Below, one piece after another: positions 30,039-39,757 of a stretch of DNA of 48,427 nucleotides (its first letter is position 1; each line of letters opens with the position of its first letter). The translations under genes were made by a program, and so were the position numbers. Source of the DNA: Parvularia atlantis (taxonomy: Eukaryota > Opisthokonta > Rotosphaerida); NCBI GenBank assembly GCA_943704415.1, contig CALSCO010001968.1:1-48427 (forward strand), in the 5' to 3' direction. Under the pieces are notes generated by a model. The model made no database searches. It saw only the letters and a program-made list of their open reading frames with translations, and was not told the origin of the DNA.

Positions 30039-31253
30039 ATGTCGGTGCTGCGTGACTTCGGTCAGGTGCGCGCCGGCCGGCCGCGACGCAGCGCAGGGGC
30101 TCACGACGGCGACGCCAGTACCTGGCCAGCTGCGCCGTGGGCGCCGTCGCCGCGCTGCTGCAGCTCGTGCTCGCGCCCGTGCTCTTTGCGATCGAGCGCG
30201 CCCGCGCCGGCCCGCGCAAGACGTTCAAGTCGGTGCTCATCACGGGCGGCTCGAGCGGCCTCGGCGCGGCCCTCGCCGTGGCCCTGGCCGGCCCGGGTGT
30301 GCACATGGCTATCACCGGCCGCAACCAGCAGCGCCTGGACGAGGTCGCGGCGCGCTGCCGCGCCAAGGGCGCCGAGGTAGCGTGACCGCACGCACGTGGC
30401 AGGCGCTCGCCCACAGACGCGCACGCACAGGTCAAGATCGGCCTCGTCGACGTGAGCGACCGCAAGGGCATGAGCACGTTCATCGACGTGGTCGACGCGG
30501 CCGCGCCGATCGACCTCGGCATCGCCAACGCGGGCCTCGTCGGTTTCAGCGAGAGCGACGACGAGGCATACACGGCGCACGACAGGTTCTGGCGCCTCTA
30601 GCCGTGTGCGCGCGTGCTCACGCTCGCTCGCAGCTTCAACGACGTGACCAACGCCAACATGGTCGGCGTCGGCAACACCATCTTCCCGCTCGCGCGCAAG
30701 ATGAGCGCGCGCCGCGCGGGCCAGCTAGCCATCATGTCGTCGCTCTCGGGCAACTTCCCCTTCCAGGCCGCGCCCGACTACTCGTGCGGCGTCTGCCGCG
30801 CTCGTCGAGGGCGCACCGTAACTGACGCCGCCGTCGGCAGGGCCACCAAGGCCGCCGTGACCAGCCTCGGCCGCTCGCTGCGCAAGTACCTGGCCGTGTT
30901 CAACGTGGGCATGACGGTGATCAGCCCGGGCTTTGTGCGCACGGAGCTGCTGCAGAGCGAGAAAAAGTACCCGTTCGAGATCAAGCTCGAGCAGGTGCGC
31001 GCGCGTCCGCACCCGCACCCGCGCCCGCGCCGCTCAACCGGCGCCGCAGGCCGTCCCGGTCATGGTCGACGGCCTCGAGCGCAACGTGCCCGTGCTGGCC
31101 TTCCCGGGCGTGCCGAGCGTGATGACAAGCATGCTGGGTCACCTTGAGCCGGTGACGCTGCTCGTGCTCGGCCCGCTCTTTGGCACGCGCGTGGCACGCC
31201 GTGTGAGCATCGGCGTTACCGGCCAGAAGATCGAGGGCAAGAAGCGCCAGTGA
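30039..31253 (+). CDS. Membrane-anchored short-chain dehydrogenase/reductase
   Basis: An NAD(P)-dependent oxidoreductase of the SDR family. MSVLRDFGQ is spliced to a hydrophobic N-terminal segment (LASCAVGAVAALLQLVLAPV), then the Rossmann motif SVLITGGSSGLGAALAVALA (TGGSSGLG), VKIGLVDVSDRKGM, IDLGIANAGLVGFSE (NAG motif), QLAIMSSLSGNFPFQAAPDY with the catalytic Ser, and the Y-x-x-x-K rebuilt by splicing (PDYS + ATKAAV). A C-terminal hydrophobic region (VTLLVLGPLFGTR) is followed by a KxKxx-like end, GKKRQ. The membrane-anchored layout recalls 3-ketodihydrosphingosine reductase, but the substrate is not proven. Five short introns. The start is 40 bp from the divergent CUE-Smr gene. Confidence 0.82.
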
Positions 31254-31301
31254 GCACTGTGAGCGTGCTGCTTCGCCCCTCGCCCGCCGGTCGCACACAG
31301 T

Positions 31302-31899
31302 TCACGTGTCAATGAGCGCCTCGGCCACGCCGCGGTTGAGGTGCGTCGTCATGTTGAGCACGTGCAGCTGCAGCGTCCGCAACCGCTCGATCAGCTCGGC
31401 CGCGGCGCGCGTCTTGTGCGTCACCGTCTGCAGCGACGTACGCGTATTACGCGTACGCGGACACACACACGCGCGCGCCGTGCCGCACCGCCACGAGCTC
31501 GTCGTGCCGCTGCTGCAAGCGCTGTAGATGCCCCGGGTCATGCTCCTGCGATGCGCCGCGCAACTCAGCCGGGCATCGTCGCATGACAGCTCGCACCGCC
31601 GACGCCGACTGCGCCTCGGCTGCCTGCAGGGTGCGCACGTCCGCGTCCAGCTCGGCCAGCAGCTCGTCGTGCCGCTGGCGGGCGTGCGCGACCTGCGCCA
31701 GCGCCTCGTCGCTCTGCAGGCACCGGTGAGCAGCACCCGGCGCCCGCGCACGCTCGCCGGGGCCCCGCACCGCGCTCGCATCCGTGCCGCCGCCCGCCGA
31801 GTAGAGCGCGTCGCTGCCGAGCGCGTCCAGCAGCTGCTGCGCCGCGACGAGCACTTGGGCAAGCCGACGCTGCGCCGCTTCGACCCTGTCGACAGTCAT
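31302..31899 (-). CDS. Small coiled-coil protein, unknown
   Basis: Four exons give about 142 aa: [59 protein letters not shown] and TVTHKTRAAAELIERLRTLQ, ending LNRGVAEALIDT. All three introns are phase 0 with GTGCG donors. The protein is almost wholly amphipathic helix, rich in Ala, Gln, Arg and Leu, the size and character of small scaffold or Mediator-type subunits, but I recognise no family. Its ATG (31899-31897) overlaps the ATG of the divergent gene (31898-31900) in a single CATG. The third intron contains a 21-bp near-perfect palindrome at 31437-31457. Confidence 0.7.
31437..31457. repeat. 21-bp inverted repeat inside an intron
   Basis: CGTACGCGTA, a single T, then TACGCGTACG: two 10-bp arms that are perfect reverse complements. 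It lies in the third intron of the small coiled-coil gene and would form a strong hairpin in the pre-mRNA. Confidence 0.9.
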
Positions 31900-33293
31900 G
31901 GCTGCGATTGTCACCAAGCGGGACCCGTTCATGCCGCCCGCCACACCACTCGAGCTCGACGTCGCGCGGCTCAACGCGCACCTGGCCGGGCGCGGCGTGC
32001 CGCTGCGCATCGCGGCGGCGCGACGGCTGCGCGGCGGCCAGTCCAATCCGACCTACGTGCTCGGGGACGCGGATGGCGCACGCTACGTCCTGCGTCGGCG
32101 GCCAGACGGGGCAGCGCCGGGCGGCGCGGCGCACGCGGTCGACCGCGAGTTCCGTGTGCAGCGCGCGCTCGCGCCGGTCGCGGGCGTGCCCGTGCCCGAG
32201 ATGGTGCTGTACTGCGACGACACCGCGGTGCTGGGCAGCGACTTTTACATCATGCGCTTCGTCGACGGGCGCATCCTCGCCGACGCGGCGCTGCCGGGCA
32301 TGACGCCGAGCGGGCGTGCGGCCTGGTGCGCAGCCATGCGCAGCCACGCGCAGCCACGCTCAGTCACGGCTGCATCGCAGCTACCGCGCCGTCGTGACGC
32401 TGCTGGCGGCGCTGCACACGGCCGATTGGCGCGCGGCTGGGCTCGCGGGCTTTGGCAAGGAGACGGGCTTCTACCCGCGCAACATCGCCAACCTCACGAA
32501 GCTGGCGCACTCGCAGGGTGGCGGGCACGACCGCGTGCGCGCACACTGTGCTGACGGCTGCGCACGCGCTCACAGAGAGCCGCCACCCCGACGTGCCGCG
32601 GATTGAGCGCCTGGACGAGCTCTCGCAGCGGCTGCTGCGCCACCCGCCGCCCGAGCGCGTCGCCATCGTGCACGGCGACTTTCGCATGGAGAACATCATG
32701 TTCCACCCGACCGAGCCGCGCGTCGTCGCGCTGCTGGACTGGGAGATGAGCACGCTGTGCGTGCGCCCCGGCCCGCGCGCGCGTGTCCGGCTCAACCGCG
32801 CCCAGCGGCAACCCGCTCGCCGACCTGGCGTACTTCACGCAGCACTACCGCGTGCCGCACGGCACGGCCGACGGCGCGTTCAACGGCCTCATGGGCGCCG
32901 ACCTGGTGCAGGTGTGCGGGCGCGAGACGGGCATGCGAGGCGCTGACAGGTCGCGCGCACTGCAGCTCGGCATCCCGACCGAGGACGAGTTCTTGTACAC
33001 GTACGCTTGCCTCACGCGCACCAGCTGGCCCGACCCGTACTGGAACTTTCACATCGCATTCTACTACTTCAAGGCATGCGCGCGTGTGCGGGGGCGTGCG
33101 GGCGCCGCTGACACCGCCGCTGCTGCAGGGCAGCGTGATCGCGCAGGGCATCGGCATGCGCCTCGCTCTCGGCACGCACGTCAACGACCAGGCGGCGCTC
33201 TACGCGGCCGTTGCACCGGTCCTGGCCGATGCCGCGCGCGAGCGTGCAGCGCAGCATGAGGCAGCCATGTTGCTGTTGCAAGCGCGACTCTAG
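31898..33293 (+). CDS. Aminoglycoside-phosphotransferase-fold kinase (ACAD10/11 N-domain type)
   Basis: A protein-kinase-like phosphotransferase without an acyl-CoA dehydrogenase domain. Ordered motifs: [20 protein letters not shown] (nucleotide loop), [11 protein letters not shown] with the conserved Lys position as Arg-rich strand, [68 protein letters not shown] (catalytic HGDFRMEN), [12 protein letters not shown] with NPLADLAYF (metal-binding DWE), and [16 protein letters not shown]. This is the pattern of the APH domain found fused to ACAD10/11 in animals and free in many microbes; it may phosphorylate 4-hydroxy acids or acyl chains, but the substrate is unproven. Start 31898 overlaps the neighbour's ATG; a second Met at 31931 also fits. 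Confidence 0.84.
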
Positions 33294-33307
33294 CGCGCGT
33301 GCGCGCT

Positions 33308-34850
33308 CTACAGCGCGTACTTTTTGAGCACGACCTCGCTAAAGTCGGTGAAGGTCTGGCCAAACTCGTACTCGGGCGTGTCGATGCCCTCCTTCGTGCT
33401 CCCTGCGCGCGTGTGAGGCGCGGGCGGCGCGAGCACAAGGCCGCACGCGCACCCTCGATCGGGTCTAGGATGTACTCGGCCGTCGGTTGCTGTCGCGCGG
33501 GGGACGGATGAGCACACGGCGGCACCTGCACCGCAGGCGCGCACCATAAAGACGGCAAACGTGTTGCGCGCAACTCCGATCGCAGCAGGGCCGGCGGCGG
33601 CCTGGCACGGGCCGCATCAACCGATGTGGTAGGTCATCCGCGCACCCGGCGCACCTGCACGCTGTGCCACGTCGCGCGCAGCAGCCCGCCTGACTCGACC
33701 TGCGAGCACTGGCCCATCTGGAAGGCGATGCAGTCGGGCGGGATGACAGCCTGCGATTCGCGGGGGCTCAGGACGGCCGCACACATTCGCACACACGCGT
33801 GCGCGCGCGCCTTGACGAGGTTGCCCTGACGGTCGCGGATGTACAGGCCGGCCTCCAGGTCCGGGCAGGGGATCTCGTGCAGGTCGTCGCGCATGTACAT
33901 GGCGCTCGTGAGGCCTGCATCGTGCGCGCAGGTCGGCACAGGCGCCCGCTCGTGGCGGCCGCCGCACCCGTGAGAGCGCCGTGGTCGAGATGCCAGCCGC
34001 ACCACGAGGCCGGGTCGTCCGCGAGCTTGTCGCCGGCGTCCTGGCGCGGGAAGTAGTGCAGCAGGCGCGCCTGCGAGCGGCGTGTCGGCCGCGCTGCAGA
34101 CCGGTCGGCGCGCGAGCGCACCTTGCACGCCTTGGACGAGGCGATCATGCGATGCATCACATTGGGACGCGCCGACGGCTTAACCGACACGACTGCGCGC
34201 CCCGCGTGCGTGCTGAGCCCGAGCGCAGCGCGCGGGCGCACGCATGCACGCACCGTATGCGTCGCAGTGCCTGGCCAGCGCCTGGCCCACGCGCACGATG
34301 AGCCGGCCAAGCGCCTTGAACGCCGGCTGGAGCTGCGCGCAGTGCTCGGGCGCGGGCCACACGTTGGGCGCGTTGTACATGCCGGCTTTGGCCAGCACGG
34401 CCGGGTCGGTGCTGCGCGGGCCGCGGTCGGCCAGGCCACGCGTCTCGTCGGCGTCGCTCTCGTCCGGCCCGTCGTAGACCGGGTTGTTGTAGTACGAGCC
34501 CTTGGCCGTGTCCGGGCGCCCGTTGAAGATCTCCTTGCCGTGGCTCCACCCAAACGAGTAGAAGGCCTCGGGGCGCTCGTACTGGCGTTTGGCATCGTCC
34601 GGCAGCGCCGCAAAGACCGACGCCTGCGGCAGCAGCGCCGCGCGCAGCTCGGCGTACCCCGGCACGCCGGCCACGAGCACGATCCCGAGGCAGTCGGGGC
34701 CGTCGCCGAACGCGGCCTGTGTGGGCGGGGCGCGTCGGGTCGTGCGGTGTGCGCGCCGTGCGCACGCACAGCCACCGCCGCACGCAGGTCGCTCTCGGGC
34801 GCGGCCACGTCTGCCCAGTCGACCGTAACCACCTTCCCACGCTTGTCCAT
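33308..34850 (-). CDS. 2-oxoglutarate/Fe(II) dioxygenase, isopenicillin-N-synthase-like
   Basis: MDKRGKVVTVDWADVAAPES is spliced to GPDCLGIVLVAGVPGYAELR and LPDDAKRQYERPEAFYSFGW (DIOX_N-like), SYYNNPVYDGPDESD, ARLLHYFPRQDAGD, ASWCGWHLDHGALTG (HxD iron ligands), LTSAMYMRDD, then SQVESGGLLRATWHSVQ (distal His), and GVARNTFAVFMQPTAEYILD, ending VVLKKYAL. The FMQP motif appears only after removing a 55-nt intron from GTGCGCGCC to GCGACAG; the last intron joins IEG to STKEGI. The ligands look intact, so it is probably an active oxygenase with unknown substrate. The ATG lies 5 bp after the stop of the upstream Nudix gene on the same strand. Its stop is 14 bp from the convergent kinase. Confidence 0.83.
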
Positions 34851-34855
34851 GCCAG

Positions 34856-35659
34856 CTACAATCTCGCGCCTTCACTCCGGGCTGTGCTCGCCCGCACGTG
34901 CGCGCGCGTGCGCTCAAACCACCCAACTGTGCCTGGCGCGTCGACCTCGAACGGCACCGGCCCGAGCCCGCCCGCCTCGACCACGCGCAGCACGAGCGAG
35001 GCCGTCATGCCCCAGATAGTCTGGCCAGCGTGCTCGAACGCGTGCGACTTGCGCCGCTGCCCGTCCGTGTCGTCCGTCCAGTACAGTTCGCGGTGCACGG
35101 CCGGGTCGGTCGACAGGAACAGGCGCAGCGGCGCGCGAAAGACCAGCTGGACCTCGGCCGGGCTCGGGCGCGGCTGGAACGCGTGCGGAACGACGGCCAC
35201 AAACGGGATGACGAGGATCCCGAAGCGCGACAGCAGCGGCTCGAGCTGTGCCACAAACGTCACGTCGGCCGGCGGCAGCCCGACCTCCTCCTCGCTCTCG
35301 CGCTGCGCCGTGCGCCAAGCGACGTCGATGCCGCGCACGGGCCGCCGGGCGCGCGCACCAGCGCCGTGTCCCAGTCGCACGCGTCACCGCGCTCGCGCTT
35401 GCCGCCGGGCAGCGCGACCTCGCCCGGGTTGCTGCGCAAGTTGGCGGCGCGGACCTGCGAGCGCGCTGTCGGCACGAGGCGGCTTTGGCTTTGGCAAACG
35501 GCCCGTGCGCACCGTCAGCAGCACGTGCACCTCGCCCTGCGCGTCCTCCGACAGCGGCACGAGCACCGCCGCGCGCGGCCCCGGGTACCCGCGCGGCCCA
35601 TCGCGCTCGCGCCGCTCGGGCGGCCCGTCAGCGAGCGCGCGGACGAGCGCGGCCAGCAT
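34856..35659 (-). CDS. Nudix hydrolase, CoA pyrophosphatase type (NUDT7/8-like)
   Basis: MLAALVRALADGPPERRERD, then AAVLVPLSEDAQGEVHVLLT, and the split Nudix signature: RSNPGEVALPGGKRERGD, joined across an intron to AWRTAQRESEEEVGLPPADV (REx2EE core with EEVG). This fits the G-x5-E-x7-REUxEExGU box. Downstream are LEPLLSRFGILVIPFVAVVP and SHAFEHAGQTIWGMTASLVL. The SNPGEVALPGG form is typical of the CoA pyrophosphatase subfamily, which cleaves CoA and acyl-CoA to 3',5'-ADP and phosphopantetheine. No PTS1 is seen (ends SEGARL). Its start codon abuts that of the divergent EI24 gene (CATATG), and its TAG is 5 bp before the dioxygenase ATG. Confidence 0.85.
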
Positions 35660-37103
35660 ATGTATACGGTTGAATTGGCGTCTATGACAGAGCGTCGAGT
35701 GCGGTTCGCGGACGCCGACGCCGAGCCGCCACCGCGCGACGAGCCCCGGCGCGCGCGCGACACGCCCGGGGCACCGCCCGGCGCGCTGCACGAGGTCGGC
35801 CGAGCGCTGTGGTGCGTAATGCAGGGCGCGGCCGACGCGTTTGCGTGGCACGTCGCGCTGGCCACGACACTCAAGTGCGTCGTCACACGCTCGCGGCCAC
35901 GGCCGCGCGCACAGCTCACTGCGCGGGCGCACGCAGGTCGCCGCGCATCCAGCTGCGCACGGTCGAGTGCATCGTGCTCAACGGCGTCATCTTCCTCGGC
36001 AGCATCGCCCTGTTCAACGCGTGGCTTGTGCCGCTGCTGCAGTGGCTCCTCAGCGACCCGTTCCTCGTCTTCCCCAAGCCGGGCTCGCTCGTCACGCTCG
36101 AGGACGCCGTACGCCCGGGCTTCCGCGACCGGCCTTCGGGCTCGCCCGCGTTCGCGCCCGCCGTGCAGCACCTGTTTGACACGGCGCTCTTCGGGACCTA
36201 CTATGTGCCGTGCGGGCGCGCGGTGTGCGCTCTGCTGACGCGGGCCGCGCAGGTACTCTGGGTGTTTCCCGTCTACTGCCTCAGCTTTGTGCTGAACGGC
36301 ATCTGGCATCAGGAGATCGCCGACGAGGCGTTTGCGCGTCGCGTGGGCGCGCGCGTTGTGCTCCAGACGACTTTCGAGCAGTGCGGGCGCGCGCGGGTGT
36401 GCGCACGGCGACCCGGTTGACGGCCCCGTGTACGCGCGCAGGATCGTGCGCAAGATCGCTGACGAGATCTACCGCATCATCCTCTTTGCCATCTTCCTCG
36501 TGCAGGCCATGGCCGTGCACGTCATCCCCGTGATCGGGCCCTGGCTCAGCTTCGTGTTTATCAGCTGGCTCTACGCCTTCTACTGCTTCGAGTACGTTCG
36601 TGCCCGCGCACTGTGAACGTGCACACGCGCGGCCCACCAGAGCACGGCGCAGGTACAAGTGGATCAACAAGGGCTGGGACCTCGAGACGCGGCTGGACTA
36701 CTTTGAGCACCACTGGGCGTACCTGGCCGGGTTTGGTGCGCGGCCCGTGCTTGCGTCCTGCGCGCGCAGCACTGACGGCCGCGGCCGCAGGCGCGCCGTT
36801 CGCCATGTTCACCATTTACTTTCCCCAGTTTGTGAGCGGCGGCGTCTTTGCGCTGCTGTTCCCGATGGTGCGCAGAAGGGCGCGTCGTCGCTCGCCAGGT
36901 CAACGCGCGCGCACGCGCAGTACATCATCATGGCCATGGCGACCACGCCGCTGCCCGACGGCGACGGGCCGCGCGGCTCGATCGTGCCCGACCGCCTGCC
37001 CATCTTCTCGATCAGCCGGCGCGCGGCCTTCCTGTTTGTGCGCTCGCTGCGGCTCAACCAGCCACAGAGCGCGCCACGCTCCGCACGGCCCACGCGGCGC
37101 TGA
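35660..37103 (+). CDS. EI24: EI24 (etoposide-induced 2.4) family ER membrane protein
   Basis: A multi-pass ER protein with the EI24 signature: VECIVLNGVIFLGSIALFNA, WLVPLLQWLLSDP, VLWVFPVYCLSFVLNGIWHQ with EIADEAF (compare NAIWFQDIADLAF in human), IVRKIADEIYRIILFAIFLV, SFVFISWLYAFYCFEY with RYKWINKGWDLETRLDYFE and HHWAYLAGFG (compare YCFEYRWFNKG and NWPYYFGFG), then APFAMFTIYFPQFVSGGVFA. Known members act in ER-linked autophagy and apoptosis signalling. Several short introns (one just after ALFGTYY, one after CFEY, one after AGFG). Start at 35660 touches the Nudix ATG; a second in-frame Met at 35684 would leave a 24-bp gap. A basic tail follows the last TM. Confidence 0.88.
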
Positions 37104-37166
37104 GCGAACGATCCTCCCGTTTCCTTGCACATTAATTGTGATCAGCCCTGGACAGACGGTACGCCT

Positions 37167-38546
37167 TCACGGGGCCGCGGGCGCCGCCGACGCCGTTGTT
37201 GCCGCCGCTACCGCCGCCGCGTCGTCGTCCTCTGCGGCCACCAGCGCGGCCGTCGTGATCGCCTCCAGCACGGCGCGCCCGCCATCGCACTCGCGCTGCG
37301 TCAACACGGCCGGCTCGGCGAAGGCGTTGGTGATCCGGTTGGCCAGCAGGATCGCTGTCACGCCCGCATCAGCAGCGTGGCCAGCGCAGCGTACCCAACA
37401 CACGCACTCGTCGCGGCCGCGCGCACAGCGTACGCCGCTCGTGACGCGCGCGCGAGGTGCAGCAGCTGGTACGTCTCCATTTCAAGCGAGACCAGGTCGG
37501 GGTAGCGCTGCGTGAGGTCGTGCACGAGCGTCTCGTTGTGGTCCACAAAGTGCTTGCCGCGCCGCCCTACACAGTGCGCCGGTGGGGTGAGCAGCCACCC
37601 ACACCCAGTTGCTGCGCACGCACCCTGCGACGAGTAGAACGAGTCGGCCGTCGCGTTCAGACCCTCGATCACGCGCACGTCCGGCATCACTTGCGTGAGC
37701 GTCTCGCGCAGGTGCGCCGTCAGCGCGGCATCGGCCATGCACGGCTTGCTAAAGTGGTAGTAGGCGTCGTTGCTGCTGCGCGTGCGTCTGAGCCGCAGCC
37801 GGGCTCTCAAGCTGGGCGCACCCGCTCTTTGCCGCGTCATCAAACGCCTCGCACAGGCGCGTGACGGCGACCGAGCCCGTCGCCACGGCCATCGAGCCCA
37901 CGGAGATGTCGCGCTGCGGCGTGCCGGCCGTGCCGAGGCTGCCGCGTCGCCGCAGCGGCCGGTCAGGCCCGCGGCAAACGTCGCGCACGTGTCGTGCGAC
38001 ACGACACCGGACGATGAGCATCGGCCCGTCCACGACCGCGCGCGTCTCGCGCACAAGAAAGTCCATCATCGCCGTGCCCATGCCCGTGGCAACGATGCTC
38101 ACGGGCACGCCGTGGAAGCGTCCGGTGTAGGTCGTGAACCCGCGCTTGCTCGGGATCACACGCACAGATAACGGCAGCGTCGCGCCATCGGCCGTCAGCG
38201 CGCGCTCGGCGCCGCCGCCGTCGTCGTCGTCATCCAGGAACGTGGCGAGCAGCGCGGCACGCCGCGGGTCGCCGACGCTCACGACGCGGTTGGCCACTGG
38301 CGTGCGCGCGCGCGCCCGCGTCACAAACAGGCACCACGTGCACACGCGCCCACCGTCGCCGCGCTTGCATCCCACGTGGTACACGCGCCCCTGGTCGTCC
38401 AGCGGCATGTTGGCCTGGGCCACGCACAAGTGAGCGCGACGTGTGCGCATCGGGCCCTGCCCACGCACATCGTGGAAGGTCGACAGCAGGCTCGCCGCGG
38501 ACAGCGTGTCGCGCAACGTCGTGATGCTCGCAGGCGTCGGTGCCAT
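37167..38546 (-). CDS. Uridine phosphorylase-type nucleoside phosphorylase
   Basis: Phosphorolysis of uridine to uracil and ribose-1-phosphate. ATG at 38546 (MAPTPASITTLRDTLSAASL). Conserved pieces: ANMPLDDQGRVYHVGCKRGD, ANRVVSVGDPRRAALLATFL (phosphate-binding GDPRR), GFTTYTGRFHGVPVSIVATG, GMGTAMMDFLVRETRAVVDG, ISVGSMAVATGSVAVTRLCE, AYYHFSKPCMADAALTAHLR, KHFVDHNETLVHDLTQRYPD and LVSLEMETYQLLHLARA (the EMExYQLLHLA segment that binds the nucleoside), TAILLANRITNAFAE. The layout is nearest to fungal-type uridine phosphorylases. The C-terminus is an Ala-rich stretch; a further small exon is possible. It starts 23 bp after the LysM gene's stop on the same strand. Confidence 0.85.
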
Positions 38547-38569
38547 GGCAATGTGTACTGCACAGTAGG

Positions 38570-39714
38570 TTACAGACGGTAAAAGTCATCGGTGCGCGCG
38601 TCCTCGAGCAGCGGCGACGTCGTGCTGCTGCGCGGCACGGCCCCGCCGGCGCCCGTGCTCGTGCTCGCCGGGCTCGACACGCTCGTCCGGCTCAGCCACG
38701 ACGGCAGCGACAACAGCAGCAGACTGCGCTTCGTCCCCTCGGCGTCGCCCGATGCGCGCGGCACGGGCCGGCCAGGGGCGCGCCGCGGTGGCAGTGGCGG
38801 CGACAGTGCCGCACCCGTGGAGGATGGCCTGGCGCCCCCGCCGCCATCAGCGTGCGCACACGCGGCGCCCCCCGAGGGCGCACCCGACGCCAGCGGCCAC
38901 GTCACCAAACAGCGAGGCCTTGATCAGGTCCAGCTCCTCGTCGACCTTGCGCAGGTACGCGCCGTATTCGGACGGCCCGGCAGGCTTGGGCGACGCGGCC
39001 GCTCCGGCGATCTCGTCGACGTCTGTCCCTCGGGGTTCGCGCTGCCGTGAGCATCGCGCTGCGACGGACGGAGGCGAGCCAAAAATGCTCACCACGCCAG
39101 CGCTGTGCCGGCTGGGACCCGAGCGTCCGTGCCGGCGCCGCTCCCGCGCCCGCCGCGCCCGGGATGATGAGCGTGCGGCGCATGTGGATCGAATCGTTGG
39201 CCATGAGCTTGTTGGCGCGCTTGAGGTCCTCAACCTTTTTTTGGCGGCACGCGCGCACGTGAGTGACACTGCGAGGGCCAAGCTGCACGCGCACCCGCAC
39301 GCCAAACTGCAGCGCGAGCCCCTGCAGCGTGTCAGTCGGCCGCACGACGTGCAAACCGCCGGCCGGGTGATGTAGACCTGCGGCGGCCGCGGCAGCCGAC
39401 GCGCTGGCCGCGCTGTACGAGCTGACGGTGCTGCTGGTGCTGGTCATGCTGCTGCTCCGGCTGCTGCCCTCGCCGCCGTTGGCGCCGCCCACACCGCCGC
39501 CGCCGCCGCTGCGCGCCGCTGAGACAAACGCGCGCTGCTGCGCCCAGGGCAGGTCGTACGGGAGCGTCCCGGCCACGGCTGCCACCGCTGCCGCTGCCTC
39601 GGCGGCCGCCGCGGCGTTGTGCTCGTCCTCGGGCGCCGCGTACACGCGCTCCTTGCCCTTGCGCGAACGGCCGGGCGGCGGCGGCGGCGGCGCCGCGCCG
39701 GTCACCAAGTCCAT
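38570..39714 (-). CDS. LysM-domain protein (LYSMD-like)
   Basis: One LysM module, split by an intron: GLHVVRPTDTLQGLALQFGV, then KKVEDLKRANKLMANDSIHM ending TLIIPG. This is the intracellular LYSMD1/2 type rather than a secreted chitin receptor: there is no signal peptide. An N-terminal segment of Pro, Gly, Ala and Ser (VTGAAPPPPPPGRSRKGKER, SSRSSSMTSTSSTVSSYSA) looks disordered. After the LysM come GPSEYGAYLRKVDEELDLIK and ASLFGDVAAGVG, joined by an intron (GTGCGCCC to GCGCCAG) to a Ser/Pro-rich tail ending LLEDARTDDFYRL. Start 39714 is 43 bp from the divergent membrane-protein gene; stop 38570 is 23 bp from uridine phosphorylase. Confidence 0.8.
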
Positions 39715-39757
39715 CGCGCAGGGTGGCGCAGGCTGGGCGGCACGTAAAACACACAGC

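Noticed and set aside
33500-33540. A 19-nt ultra-short intron in the dioxygenase (GTGCGC to GGTGCAG)
   Set aside because: Using the same donor with the acceptor at GCGACAG gives a normal 55-nt intron and restores the expected FMQP motif.
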